DNA of 64,000 nt from Dipylidium caninum (GCA_017562135.1 QEYB01000766.1:1488001-1552000), one strand, 5' to 3'; shown: positions 1 through 13,738, counted from the first letter of the stretch. Notes: generated by a model not told the origin, from the sequence alone. Numbers and translations: made by a program.

Positions 1-922
1 CAGTTCTCGACTGCGTGCACCATTTGCCCAAGAGGAGGAGTTCACTACGTTTACGTGATCTCAGAGGCGACCGTCTAAAAATACCCATTACATTTTGCTC
101 TCCCCTCGTATGCAGACGAGCATAAACCCCAGGAATGCAAGAGTTCCCTCGGCAATGTTATTCATAGAGAGGCCCGGTTCGTATTTAAACCTAAAAATGA
201 CAGAGAAGTCGAAGGAAAACTGTTGAGGCTACGACGCTGACAACAGGTGGTGCCAAGGCAAGGCGGGCGCGTAGGCGGAGATGCCAGCTACTTCGTACCG
301 CTGGCATCTTCATTTCCACCTCAACTCCATGACAAACTGGAGGGCTTGAAGTATACGCAGAAGTACGTCACGTTACACGTCTCTCCACCTTGTCGCGCAC
401 CGAGCTCCGCCGCCCCCTCCTCAGTCGTTGGCGGCATCGGGAGGCTTCGGCAAGGCACTCGAGGCGATGACGACGCAAACACCCCATTCACCGTCTGCAT
501 CGCCTCCCCACTGATGCAACCCCTAATTTGGTCTATACAACCAATTTTATAGCCACCCAGTGATGATTGGCTGGCGAAGGACCGTCTATTTTGGGGCACG
601 TCCTGAGGATAAGGGTTTATAAAACGAGCCTGAATTGGTTATAATTAACATCCGCAATTATGACCCATTGTTTCAACAGGATTGGTTGCTCTATACTTCG
701 GAGCAAACCGGCGAGATGTGGAGGACACCGAGTTCAGAGAACTCCATCAAAACTCGGGAGGACCTGTGGGACCTCGGTGGGGAATCGCCACTTCAGTGTT
801 CCGTCCACAGACGCAAAAAGGCCGCTTTACAAGACTGTCCAATCCATCGCCCGCCGAGATGAGACAAGAGGGTCGGCTTTTCCCAGGTCGACAATTCTGG
901 CTAAGACGGCTATTCGACTTAC
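1..922. other. Left edge: no supported gene
   Basis: Several overlapping short open frames exist on both strands but none shows a recognisable domain, a signal peptide or matched splice sites. The minus-strand gene whose last placed exon ends at 923 should continue into this stretch or beyond the window edge. A minus-strand frame at about 747-900 could follow it only through an implausible 22-bp intron, so it is not called. Confidence 0.5.
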
Positions 923-3570
923 TGAAATTGAGCAATTGGAGGGCGGATGTTCATGTTCTCGGAGAGCTCCTGAAGAATTTCATCTGCCTCGATGTAGTTC
1001 ACACTGTCAAAGGGACGTGCATAAACAAAGCCATCACTGGCGTAAAACGCAACGAAAACGAATTTTTTTAAATTGGGTCGGCTCAAGGAGGGCAATGTTA
1101 GAATATAATTGGGCTGGAAGTGAAGCAAATATTAGTTGCCTTTTGTGAATGCCAATGGACACGCTTCGATTGACATATTAAAGCGAAGTCTTAGAGAGCA
1201 TGAAATATGCCTTTGGGGTGGCCATCCACATCCTCATCTCGCTGGCCGGATTTCGGCACAATTCGTCGTTTTATATCCGCGCTAAGCCAGCTACCTAACA
1301 CATCGTATAAAGAGGAGGAGGCATATTGGAAAAAACTTCGACTCACGGTTTCGACAGGCGCAACCATATTGTGTTTTTCGTGCGACGATCAAATTCGGCG
1401 GTACCGAACTTAACGACTTTGTCTCGATTAAACCTCTTCACGGCCACTTTGTCGCCCTCGGGTAGTTTCTTCTGAGAGATCAACAAGGTCTCGTCTAAAG
1501 CGCAACGCAAACAGACAATGGCGCGGAATATCAGAGCTGCGGAATCCGAACGTTTGTCATACCCATTTTGCCCCGCCGAATTATTCATTCCCACGAGTGG
1601 GTGGTGACAGTAAGCGAGCTCCGGAGACCAACTGTACCTTTCTCAATACCTTTACTTGGCATGTAAAAGACTACCCGCATACTGTTAGAGGGGTTTGAAC
1701 AATTTGCCCATGTGCTATTTCGAGAAGACTAATGCAATGAGGAAGTTACTCGGCACAAAGTCAAATATGTCTGCCAGCTTGATGACTCACATTTCTCCAA
1801 ACCTCTATCATCCTCAATCTCATGTATTTGGTGAAAAGTCACTCTACTATAATTTGGAATGCATTATGAAACAAAATCTTATTAGAACTGGGTTTCCTTC
1901 AAAAGAACTGTCGAAAAGACATATGCAAACTCGGCTAGAACAAGTAGTGTAGAATGGAACTAAAGCGACAGGATTGGTTGGGTTGCGCTTCCGTCTGCTC
2001 GCCTCGTCGGGGCACGTGCGTAAAAATAGTCATTCCCATGATTGGCTGATCGCGTATTACCTCCTCCGCCTCCTCCACCTTTTCCTCTCCGCCTCCCTCA
2101 CCTATGATATTCTGAAGGCCCAAACATTAAGCGCACATTTCTATATATTGCCAGGAAGATAGATGACCTAGGGAGGGTACAACATGGCAGAAAGAGTCGG
2201 ATGTCTCATGGATTTTAAGTGATTCCGTTTAAAGGATGAAAACCTGGAGAACATAAACGTTACATACGCAATGCCATCATGTACGAGCAAGCGATTATTT
2301 TATCGCGCATTCCAATCCGTGTCCATTTTTTCCCAAATAAGCATTCGTCATGTCAGAGGTATAAATAAAGACGGAGTATGTCTTCAAGTAGAATATGCAA
2401 GTGGTTTCAATAATAAAAGTCCTGAGTTCCGTCCTAAAACGACTAAACCATTCCGACGAATCAACGTTTCTACTTAATTCTAGAAAGATGATTCCTCCAA
2501 ATACACATGATAAAAAATTAACAGGGGCGAATGTTATAACAATTTTTCGTACGATTTAATCATGATTTTACGGAAAACTTTAATTATTTATGCTGAGTTT
2601 TACGCATGAAGTAAAAATATGTCAAAACCGTTAAAAAATTGTTTACATACCATCAGCACCCTCCGTTAACTCATCGAAATATCTGAAAGGTGAGGCAACG
2701 TTTTCCTCAAATGCCCAAGATTTCATCAGTCTTTTAGGAATTACACCAAGCTCATCCTTCTGGAAGCCCAATTCTTTATCATAAAAGTTCACCCGGGGGT
2801 TTTGTTCGTAGTCAAAAAATTCAAAGAAGGGGAGAAATCGCTTTGTGGTCCTCGATTCCATACCAGTAAATGTATTTGAACGTTCAGCAGCTGGGGTGAT
2901 GCCATCAGCTTTGTAGTTATTAACAATCTCCATGGGTATTTCCCCACAAAGCTTTACTATATCCATATCTTTGTCATGAAGCCTATAAGCATTACATTCA
3001 ATTTGGTATAAAAGATTGACGCAAAATAAATAGGCCTTCCATTTTAATAATGGTAAATAAGTAATTTGAACTAAATAAAGCAGACAGGTGTTCAACGCAT
3101 GTGTCACGCATGAAGTCAATCAGAATATTAATATCCATACGACACCTGAATTTCAGGATCAAGCCGCGTAGAACACACTGTACATATGTGTTTGAGAATT
3201 CCAGTCCAACTCGAAAGAAGTCTTTCTTGAGGTTATTCAATAAACTTTTTTCTCCGTAACTAAGCCTATATATGCTCCCGTCGAAGTTCCCTTCAACACA
3301 TTTTCCAAACAAATCATCTACTCAAGGAATAAAATTTTAAATGTAATAACCATCTTGGCAGCTTTCCGTTGGGAGACAAACGTCAGAACTCAAGCAGCCT
3401 AAAACATATTTGGGAGACCGAATGCGCATACCAACGTTGCCACCGGCTGGCAGATTCGGATTTCGGCTGAAACCATTCGGTATATGTGTTGCTGACAGAA
3501 AATCACGATCCCTATCAATAATAAACAAATAAATAGCGAGCACTAAAGGCCAAATCTTGAGGCTAAACAT
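923..3570 (-). CDS. Secreted protein, possible prohormone precursor (3'-incomplete)
   Basis: Five exons on the minus strand join without a frame break: 3570-3351, 3317-3146, 2982-2651, 1536-1347 and 1081-923. Junction phases are 1, 2, 1 and 2, and every junction is GT-AG. The start at 3570 opens a hydrophobic signal peptide (MFSLKIWPLVLAIYLFII). A cysteine-containing segment follows across exons 1 and 2 (CLSSDVC, then SCQDG joined to LFGKCVEG), then YVQCVLRG and KLCGEIP. Exon 3 holds two Lys-Arg pairs (TTKR before FLPFF, and IPKR before LMKSW), the kind of site cut by proprotein convertases. Exons 4 and 5 are charged and cysteine-poor. Exon 5 ends at a GTAAGT donor, so at least one more exon is missing. 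About 357 residues are visible. I do not recognise the family; a neuropeptide or prohormone precursor is an inference from the signal peptide and dibasic sites. The last two exons could belong to a different gene, although the phases fit. Confidence 0.6.
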
Positions 3571-5161
3571 CAGCCCTCGTTAAGAATATCACGAAGGCCG
3601 AAGTACAACCTTCAGCAAGCTGATCTTCAAGAGTATTCAACAGAACAACAGTTTAATTTTTAGACTGTCAAAATAATTTCTATTGCATGCAATCAATATT
3701 AAATTTACAAGAAAAAATTATACCATTAAAAGTTTGGATACAATGGTTGTCAGATAAATTAGTTGCTGTTTGCCAGCAACTTCGAAATAATATTAAATTT
3801 CAAAAGCCCTGTCACCTCTATTCAAGTTAACTTGTCAGTAAAAAATTTCAAATCTACTGTGTCTTGTGGTAACTACTGTATTCAAGGGCAATAACTAAAG
3901 GAATTTCTGTAGTTAGGGTCAGGTATATCAGTACAAGGGCACCCCGCCACTAGTAATACTGCATGATATCGGAGCAACAGAATCCATAGCCTTTATAAAT
4001 TTCAGCCCGAATTATATCAAATTGATAATTATAAATAATCGGCCATCGTGTAATGAAATACTCATAGACGCATAAGCAAGGAAATGATATTTTGGAAGCT
4101 AATGGACAAATTGTGACTACCCAATAAATATTCCCTTGTAGACAATTCTTGTCGCATATTCGGAAGAACCAATGATTATGTTCAAGGGTTCAATTTGACA
4201 CCAACATTATATTAAAGCTATGAACTGAGCATAGGAAAGACTCATACTTTCCGAATGTGGGACAATGCCATCTTCCGAATTTGCTGCGGTTTCGTGACGA
4301 TGAGTGAAGTGTTACCTTGCTCGATCCATTCTTTCACGGTCCCCGTGATGGTCGTGTTCAACATTACGAGCAATAACATGCTCGCGTATTGCATAGCCAG
4401 TTTTTACTTTAACAATTTGTCTTTGATAAGCGACTTGTGCAAGTGTATTACTTGAAGCTGTCTGCGCGCATTTCGCCCAATTGACGATATATTCCACGAA
4501 ATGGCTGAGGGCATATTGTGATGAGAATTATGTGAAAAAAGATTATAAATTAGGAAAACAATTCTAATAAGCATAGCAAGTGGTGGTTGGTTAAGGGCCT
4601 ATAAATATATTTCCGAACTTATTTCCGTTTCATTGCCCTAGGCTTATGCTTTTGAGCGCCTAGATTCAACGGCCGCGCTTCGCTTGCGTCTCTGGGTCCT
4701 GTGGTTCGCATAGACCTTTTGTGGCTATTCCATAATTTGGTTCCTTAGGTTTCTTCTTTGAGCATAATTGTGCGTTTATTATTCACCAGCTTCCATACCG
4801 GGAAGTGGCTACTACAAAATATGCACAGAAACTTCTCGTTATGTCTGTGCTCAATAGTTTAGGACGCAACTTATGATAATATTAGCATTATTAGTCTTGT
4901 GTCATCATTATGAGTATCTCACACCAAAATTTTTAATGCTTTGCTCTGCACGGGAAACCGAGCGATTTGTACTGTAAATGAAGCACAGGGTTATTTTATG
5001 TGAACAGTCTTTCGAGTTCAGCATCAATTTGGCTCTTAGGTCAGTACATGAACATTGTTTTACTTCTTTCCAGTCTGTGTAACTTTTGCATTCTCTCGTA
5101 TATTCTATTTCTATGGGTCTAATTGTCTATGGTCCCTCATCTTTATATAGTCTTCAGTGCA
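3571..5161. other. AT-rich intergenic region between two divergent genes
   Basis: This gap separates the starts of the minus-strand secreted-protein gene and ATG7, so it should hold both promoters. It is AT-rich. The only open frames are short ones around 4255-4497 without coding character. No specific promoter element could be assigned. Confidence 0.6.
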
Positions 5162-8100
5162 ATGGAGTCGCCACCCCTTGATCTCCGTTTTGTCCCCTTC
5201 GATACCGTTGTGGATACAAGCTTTTGGCATTTGCTTTCGAAGAAGAAATTAGAAGATTACCGATTGCATGAAGGACCCTTCCTGATATTCGGAGAATTCA
5301 CTAATGGAACCCCCCTTGGCACTGCTCCGCGTATTAGTCTCGACCACACGTGCCTAAGCAGGTAAAAATCTTGGATTTCTTTCCAGACTTAGGCGTTAGG
5401 ATTTCAGAATGTTCCTCACAGCTTTCCAACTGATAACAATTTACTTAACAATATAGTATAGATTGTCTACTGTACCTAATTCTTTCTTGCGGTTAACACT
5501 TTCATGTTGGTCACTTTCCGCACGTTGCTTGGTGGCTAGTTTTTACTCATAATATTAGTTCTTTCGGTTACTTAACAAGCGTTTCTTTTTTCTTTCTCAT
5601 TTCCTGATAAATGTACCCATAAATTACTGCATCTTAGCCCCAACGTTGAATCTACCGGTAGGGGAAATTTGTTCCGAGCCAACGGTTACTTGTTTACAAT
5701 CAATACAATTGACAATTTTCGAGATATGGATAAGCAGACTCACATTGACGAACTCGGTCGTAGGCACGTTATTGGAGAAGCCGTCAATGAGCACCACGAC
5801 TTTCTGAGAAAACCGAGCAAGTTACTCACCTTCTCTCTTCTGACACATTGTGTACAGACTTTTACAGATAATTTGCTTTGATATTTCAGAATTTCATTAA
5901 TTCCGTTCCTTGTAGGATCTAAAACATCACAGATTCTACTACTGGTTTGCGTTTCCTGCCGCAATTCAGGATAAGAAGCCAAAATTCGTCTCAAAAACCC
6001 CAATCACCGCCGAGTTCACTGCAGCTCAGGTGTGTCTAATTCACTTTTACTTACACTCTGTGGCTACCGTAAATCTTCTTTTTCCATTCGCATAAAAATT
6101 TTAAGGGCCTTATAGTTGTATTTATGGCAATTTTACATTGTGTCTTAAAATGGTTACAATATTTAGTTTGAAATGTAATATTTCGGTTAGTTAAAATTAA
6201 TAGTTACGCTTTCGATGGCAACTTTCCGCCCTGCTAACTAGCTAACTGGTCTAGATTGACGCTATCCTCACGCGGTATGATGATTGGCGCAATCAGAACT
6301 GTGATGCCTTCTTCTGTCTTCGTTCCTCCACCGATAGCTTCGAAGTTGCCAATTTAGATACCCTCGACCTGGCGAACGAGGTATAAGGTATTACCATCAG
6401 AACCTCACAAGTAACACTATTAAGTTCTTAATTTCTTCTTCCACTTTGTTTTCAGACGCACTATGTTGGATTTTGTGACCCCTCTAGCCACGAAGATTTC
6501 CCGGGATGGCCTCTGAGGAATCTTCTCTTCGCTCTTTCAACTATCACGTAGGGTATTTCTGGAAATTAGCATCATAATTTTTTGTTCGTTGGATGTAGGA
6601 GGTCAATTTTTACTGTGCATTCTTGCTTTGAAGGAAGGTGAATCAGACCGTGAAGATACTTTGTTTTCGCGATCGCTATGTCAACCAGGCACGTAGTATA
6701 TCCACTAGTCTTATCCTCCGTATACTCATTGAACCGGAAGTGCCAACTCAAGGTAACGACAAATTTTTAGTTTGTCATTTTGACACAAAGTTTCCCTTTA
6801 GATGTCAAATTTGTGGGTTGGGAGAAATGGAAGGGTAAGCTACAGCCGCGACTGGCCAACCTCAGTTCGACCATGGACCCCTCTAAGTTCGTTTTACCAG
6901 CACTATCTACGCTGTGCATTCAGTGATTGTCTACCTCGTCCGATTTCCCTTGTAGACTGGCGGAATCGGCAGTGGATCTAAATCTAAAGCTCATGCTTTG
7001 GCGCATGTTAGCGGATATTGACCTCAACGTGCTTCATGGGACTAGGTGTCTCATTTTGGGTTCCGGCACACTAGGATGCAACGTCGCCAGGCAATTACTG
7101 GTGAGTATTTTGCTCAAATTTACTCTGGACTGGTGCCTGACATTTATCCCATTATTTGGTCCGTCTTTGTGTTTTTTTGTAGCTTCTTAAATATTCTCCC
7201 GAAAATGGACAATCACTTTAGACTGTTACAACAATAAATACGTATTTGTGACCTGTGGGATTGTCCGATTGTGCTAGTACTGCGTGGGTTTTTTTGTATG
7301 GCACACACCGACTAGAGTAAAATCTAGTGCTTGTTAATATCATTTACCGAAATGCGTAAACTCGGTAATTATGATATCTAAATCTTCCAGTTATTCATTC
7401 ATACATGAAATTGCCTTGTTGGACGAACGACGTCCTGTGTGTGCGTCCTGCGGTGCACCGGATGTCATCCGTCACCTTTTCGTCTCCTTTTTCTTATTGT
7501 TCCTCCGTGATTTACATTGGTTGCAACTCGCGTGTAAGTTATCGTCACGTCTCCGTGACAAAGTGGTCGTTGTCATCCCACGCGTTGATTACTGATTTCG
7601 TAACCGAGCCATCTCTATGTGGGCTATATGTCTCGGGGATGCTCAGACTACTCCAGCTTTGTGACTAGAAATACGGTTTACAATTCGAATTAGCCTCAAG
7701 GCCTTGTTTCACTTCTATTTAACAGGCTTGGGGATTCCGAAATCTGACTTTTGTGGACAACTCCACGGTCTCATACTCGAACCCCGTGCGTCAAACGCTT
7801 TTCACTTTCGATGACGCCAAATCCGGAGTTAAAAAGGCTTTTGCTGCTGCTGAAGCCATTAAGCATATACATCCAATTGTGGTAAGTTTCCGTTGTCTCC
7901 TCTTCAAGTTTTGTTTAATCTCTTCGCTCTTTTTTCTTGGTTCATTTTCTCTTGAGTTTTTGGCGCTTTTTGCCTTTCACTTGTGTCAACTCTTATGACT
8001 GCTCCAATCTTTTTAGATGAGCAATTTTGTCCACTGTATATTTCGAAATCAGATTGGTTAATTGGGTAAATATGTAGGAAGGTATCCTTATTTAAATAAT

Positions 8101-10570
8101 AAATGAAATATCTTGTTCCTAAACCCCGCCACATTTCGGTGATGTGTTTACTATCTTGTTATCGTGTATACTCCTGCGTTTAACCATTTGTGTAACATCT
8201 CATGTGGCCGTTGTTGGGCTGCGGGATTCAGTCGATCTCACCCGTCGTTTTTATCGGTATTGTGGTCTTGTCACAACAGTTTATTGTGCTTCGTAATCTT
8301 TGGCATTTGTTCTTTTTTTCTTTCGGCCATCACAGCCTTAAATCGCTTATGAAATTCGTCTATTTTGCTTTTTTCTATTTCACGTAACAAAATGTTAAGA
8401 CATAGTGATTAAATACATTCCACTTGTCCTTATTAATTACAACAAAATTTTCCGAGTACCAAATAAATGTGGATAAATACTGGTGCCTCCTTTACTTCAG
8501 AACGTTGGCGCACACAACCTCACCATTCCCATGCCTGGACATCCCGTATCAAACTCTTCCGCTGGTTTAGACGCGCCCAAACTGGTCTCCGTGGTTCGAG
8601 AAACCTGCAACAAGCTGGAAGAACTTATTAAATCCCATGACGTCGTCTTCCTCCTACTAGATACTCGTGAAGCCCGCTGGCTTCCAACGCTGCTTGCCAC
8701 TTATCATGGAAAGGTATTAATTTGAATGACAACCGTTTGCTACTTTGGACGCTTCAGTAGAATTTTAACCTCTTCCTATGTTTAGCTGGCAATAACGGCG
8801 GCGCTGGGCTTTGACAGCTTCTTGGTGCTACGTCATGGCGTGCCTCGCAATCAGGGGGTCTCACCATCTTTCACTCAGACCTCTTTAGGCGATACTGCGG
8901 TCAGGGAGATTGATGGAAGCTGTTTGGGTTGTTACTTTTGTAACGACGTGGTCGGTCCTACGAACGTGAGCGAGGATTTTATCTACATAATCAAGTCTCA
9001 TATCTACGACCATCTGATGCATTGTGTCGATGTGCCTTATAGTCGGCTCGCGACCGGACTCTGGATCAACAATGCACCGTCGCCCGTCCCGGCGCCTCCA
9101 TGATGGCTTCCGCCTTGGCGGTCGAGTTGTGCGTCGGGTTGTTGCATCACCCTGAAGGGTAAGCGTTCCGAGCAAAGCTTTACCATTTTTGAGTTGAATA
9201 ACTTCTGAAGTGAAAGCTTATAAAACTTCTATTAGTACTGAATTTTGATTTTTTTCGAGAGTACTACTTTCTTTTGAGTAAAACATTGCAGACGAAACGT
9301 CAACCACCCTCAAAGCATTGATCGAGCATCAACATGTCTTACTTTCCTGAAATGTATGGATAAGAGCCTTCATCTTCGTCCTGCTGAATTGCGCGAAAAT
9401 GGTTTTTAGAAGAGTAGGACGTTCCGTGAACCATAATGTCTATCGTCAAGGGTGTGCTTTATTGCCTCAATCGTTCGTGAATAGGATGCAGAGGGTGGTG
9501 GGGGTCGTCTTGGTCGTTAAAAATTCCAAAAGAATCCTGAAGTCTCTACACGGATTTTCTTTTGGTGTCTCATGACGCCTTTGCTCGTAAAAGGGTTTTA
9601 GAAGGTGTGAAGGTGGTAGCAACTCAATTGCATCCCCATGGTGATTTGACGGCAGTAGAAACTATGCCGTGGGTGCTTTACAGGCGACCTTTTGAGTCTT
9701 CTTGTGACTGCTAAAGTAGGGGGACAAAATCGCTTGATCGGAACTATGTAAATTGTCTGTATTTGGTTTGCGGGTAAGAACGTTTGTGTTTAACGTCCTC
9801 CGCTTGGTTTAGGCCTTTCGCCCCTGCCGGCATGCGTGGAAGTAATGGGAGTGCGACCTCTCAGAGCCTCACGTTCGGCTTCCTCCCCCATCAAGTTCGC
9901 GGCTTCTTGTCGCAATTCTGTGAGGTTGTTCCTTGCACAACTGCCTTCAAGCGGTGTTCTGCCTGCTCGCAACCAGTGAGTCCCATCTTCGCCAGTCCCG
10001 TTTGCAGCCCTCGCGCTAGTAGCGCGGCCATGTTGTTAAACCACTTGACGTGTTCCTTCTTTTCAGGTACTTGATGCTTACGCTAAGGATGGTTTCGACT
10101 TTTTGCTCCGAGTGTTCGATAATTCTACGTACTTGGAGGAGATCTCTGGACTGAAAGAGTTGCAGATCGAGACTTATTTTGACGAGGTAACCGAACCTAA
10201 CACTTTTATCAAGACTCAATTGCTTTTGTTCCTTATTATAAATTTTTTTTACGTTAGCGTTTGGTTTTATTTGGTGGTATCTGCATTTTCGTGTCCTAGT
10301 TTAACCCACGGCTTTTTACGATTCAATAATTCATTCCTGATACACTTCTTGGTTGTGCAGCCACGGCCCCGCACAGCTAAGTTGAGGATTGGTAGTGGCT
10401 ATTTTGACAAGATCGCACAATTTGCATCATCGCGTGGTGAATTTAATTTTTTCCTTATTTGTCTCCCTCTCTAGATAAGAATACTCGCGTTTCTCGTTTT
10501 CTTTCCTTTCGTTTACTTCTCATTTTAGGTACTTACACTCAGTGACGATGATGTGGATGATCGCGTCTAG
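5162..10570 (+). CDS. atg7: ATG7, E1-like ubiquitin-activating enzyme of autophagy
   Basis: ATG7 adenylates ATG8 and ATG12, forms a thioester with each and passes them to ATG3 and ATG10 for autophagosome growth in the cytosol. Fifteen exons: 5162-5361, 5638-5851, 5916-6029, 6255-6380, 6456-6547, 6634-6752, 6802-6886, 6956-7100, 7726-7881, 8501-8713, 8786-8965, 9043-9158, 9813-9975, 10067-10186, 10529-10570. They sum to 2085 nt (694 aa; human ATG7 is 703). The N-terminal domain begins [14 protein letters not shown]. The ATP-binding loop [12 protein letters not shown] is near residue 355, followed by [15 protein letters not shown]. The catalytic cysteine is in TLDQQCTV, about residue 559. Zinc-binding CxxC pairs are GCYFC (about 537-540) and CSAC (about 635-638). 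[11 protein letters not shown] is typical of the family. The C-terminus is acidic ([12 protein letters not shown]). The ATG at 5162 is the natural start for this N-terminus. Introns run from 49 to 654 bp. The end of exon 2 is the least certain junction because it adds a few residues after KLLTFS. Confidence 0.96.
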
Positions 10571-13500
10571 CATCGTGATACCGATTATTTGATTATTTGT
10601 TCCCCTATTGTTACATTGTGGCATGTTCCATCTTCTCCCTTATTTTCCTCATAATCTAGCTTAATTTTTTAGTCCCGGACTTTTTACCTCAAGCACGCCC
10701 TTGTACGGCCGATCTCAGAAATTCTTCACTTCCCTCCTCTGAGGGTGTGGGTGTGGGGCCGCGTTCCTCAAAGTTGGCATCGAAAGCGCCAACATCCGGG
10801 CGGTTTTTCTGTTGGGTAATAGGGGTCCTGTTTCAATGCGAGTGCTCCTTGCAGCGTAGGGACGTCGCTGCTGATCGGGGCGCGTTGGACTGCTATGGCA
10901 CGGTGGCCTCCGTCTGCTACAAAGTCGGGCTGCTGCGGATCTTTCTTGTGGTTAATTAGGTCAGCACCCTCCCATCGCGATGAGCAATTCCAGCTTCCCC
11001 GTTTGCCTGCTCGACTGGCCCGGTTTTGTGGTTTTAATTAGCCCTCTTCGGTACATCCACTCCGTGTGCGTCGCCTAAATCACCGAGCCCGCGATGGCGG
11101 AGTGGAATGCACCACCCTCCTGTAAAAATAGGTGAGTTGAGGGGAGAGAGACGACTGGCGTGTTTGCCCCTTCGAGCCTGGCGCAGTGGGGCCTTCGCTG
11201 TGTCCCGGACGCTAACTGTCTGCTTTATGGGCTCCGCGCCCCTGCTCAAGTGACCGGCGTTTACGAAACCGCCCAAGTGGGGCAATATGACGAGTCTCGA
11301 AACGGGATTGGAGCCCGAATTGTTATTATCAACTATGCCCTTCAAGAGTAGGTGAAGTCGTTTAAGGTTGTCCTATTCGTTGAAGACTTTTTTGTTCGAT
11401 GAAGTTATGGCGAGGGGGCCAGTCCTCGGCCGTGGATGCACGCTTAGTTGCCGTCACTTTGTGCCGTTCTTGTGTAGTCTGCAAGGAATTTAAAGTTAGA
11501 GGAAGTTAAGAGTCTCGGGAAGCGTTCGTTTGACGTGGGTACTTGTACTGAAACTTGCCAAAAAAACGGATTTCTTCATGTATCCTTCGCCACGCCGGTT
11601 CCTCGCCCTTCCGCGAATAATCCGGGACTAAGGGGGCTATCGGTCCTCAGGTTGAATGTCCCGGCTGCAATGCGGTCCTCACGTCACCTCGTCCAGCTGC
11701 ATAGACGGCGTGCTTGCCAAAAAGTTGGGTGGTCGAATTTGGAACAGTTCGGCCAGGAAGCCGCGAAAGTCACTTCATCGTAGGCAACTACACTCGCGAC
11801 AGAAAATGGGATTGCGTCGTGGTTGCTCCCGTCACCTCAGGGCTGTCCGGTTCCCCCTCACCTCCCACGCACGCTCTGCGCCATCAGAGCAAAATCCCTC
11901 CTGACCAAAAGGCGGCAGGCCTTCAGCTGGTGCCCTGCCGCGTTTCCTCGCACCGCATGAAGGCGAGCCTCGACGCAACGGGGTCGGAGAGCGCCACGGG
12001 GCCGAGTGGCCTGCTTCCCACCATCCTCCTCCGCCCCGCCCCCCACCGGGTGAGGTCCACTGAAGCGATAAATTGCGAAGGACAGAACATCTGGCGTTGA
12101 CTTAGGTGAGAAGGTGTGCTTTGGGATCCTTATGATGGTGGAGTCCCTCGCGCCCCTGCCACCGCTGTCCGAGCCTAGTGGCCGCTGGTATTTCGACGGA
12201 GGGAGGCATAAGCGCGACCGCCTCGCCCTGTCGCCATTTCCACTCCACTTGTGGGACTCGTCGTGTCAGTATCGTGAAACGTCGAGCATGTGTTCACGTT
12301 GTTTCCCTAATGACTTGAGTGCTGTGGTCAAAACATCCGAGTGGAATGTGAAAGATTGCGGATATGGTTGTGTTAGAATCCAAATAGCGCGTTCCCCAGC
12401 CTGTCGAGGTGTTAACACGGGGCATATTTCTTCCCTCTTGGGAGTATTGCGAGAACACTGGAAGCCGTGGAGGCTCCCGCGCCCTACCACCTCCTGACGA
12501 GCCAAATAAGCCGTCTCTCCAAAGTGGACACGGGCCCCGCTTTACGTTTCCAGTCCTCTAATCCAGCCTTGCGGTATTGTGAGCTTCAACTCCGCCTGAC
12601 TAGACGTTACCGAGAGCATCGATGGCTCGGTGAATGAGCATGGTATTTTGCCACTCCGCAAGTGGCACCAAAATGCATTTGCGAAGGTGCTGTAGCACTT
12701 TAACTGGGAGGTCGTTTGAACAGGCGAACATGTTTACGCCACCGCGGCGCAGAAAACCCAGACACGGTTGGTCTGATCAAATGTAGCCTGTCTAAAAAAT
12801 TGTGGACTCATCACATGCTGTTGTGTGCATCTCTCGCTTAACAGTCAAGTGTCTGCCCGTGCTGGCTCCCAGACGCCTCACAACTCCTGCCATGGAGGAT
12901 ATCTCAAGCGGCACTCAGCCAGACGACGGCCTTAAGGTTAAATTAGTGACTTCAGGGCCAAATGCCAGGGGTTCCCCCTCTTCTACGAGCTCCTAACGCA
13001 AACATGCATGAGATGTGCCCGACCGGGATCCTCCACCATTGTTCCCAGCGGTGTCCTCCTTTGCACTGCCAAGTGACCACAGCACAGTTCTGTAAGTCAA
13101 GAAAGCGGATGCATCAAGTGTTACGAAGCTCTGAAATTACTCTCCTCTTAGTCTGCGCCTGTACGCAAGTGCGCGCAGTCGAAAGTGCTCATCTCACACC
13201 ATCATTCGGGGAAAGTCCATTGGGCTCCTCTCTATGCGTGTTGTAAGCTTTAAACACACAAAATCTAGTGGCCTGGCTTAAAATATTTTTTATTTCAATT
13301 CCTCGTCTTTCCTACGCACTTTCCCAAGGCATAACGTCGCGGCGATGTTGCCTCATTTAACGCCAAAAGAACGTCTTTGCACGCCCAATTATCTCAAATT
13401 ACTCGCTATTCTGAGTGGCACACAACGACGCGTCGCAAGTAATTCACTAAAAATTGGCGAACATGTTGATTACGTGGTGTCCCAGCGTTGAATTTCCTAG

Positions 13501-13738
13501 TTATCCCAGATCCCCCATAGATGTTTTACGCAATTACATCAGACCAATCGGAACACAGTTGGTATTTGACTCGTGATTGGCTCCCCCGCAGCGCGTTTAT
13601 CGCATGTCCGCCCAAAGCATTTCCCCGTCACCAACAGCGCGGCAGCGATTTACTTTTATACTTCTCTTACATCACACACACACAAGGAAGAAAAAAGTTC
13701 TCTAAATCGAGCCGCGTCTATCAGACAGCGTTTAGAGA
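10571..13738. other. Intergenic region, no gene seen
   Basis: This lies between the ATG7 stop and the LIM-homeobox start. It is GC-rich with many short overlapping ORFs on both strands (for example 11714-12100 and 12114-12497), which is expected by chance at this composition. None has a recognisable motif or paired splice sites. It should contain the ATG7 3' UTR and the upstream control region of the homeobox gene; no canonical AATAAA was found just after 10570. Confidence 0.55.

Noticed and set aside
247..935. Overlapping ORFs on both strands at the left edge, including a possible continuation of the minus-strand secreted gene
   Set aside because: The only link to the exon ending at 923 would be a 22-bp intron, which is too short to accept without transcript evidence.
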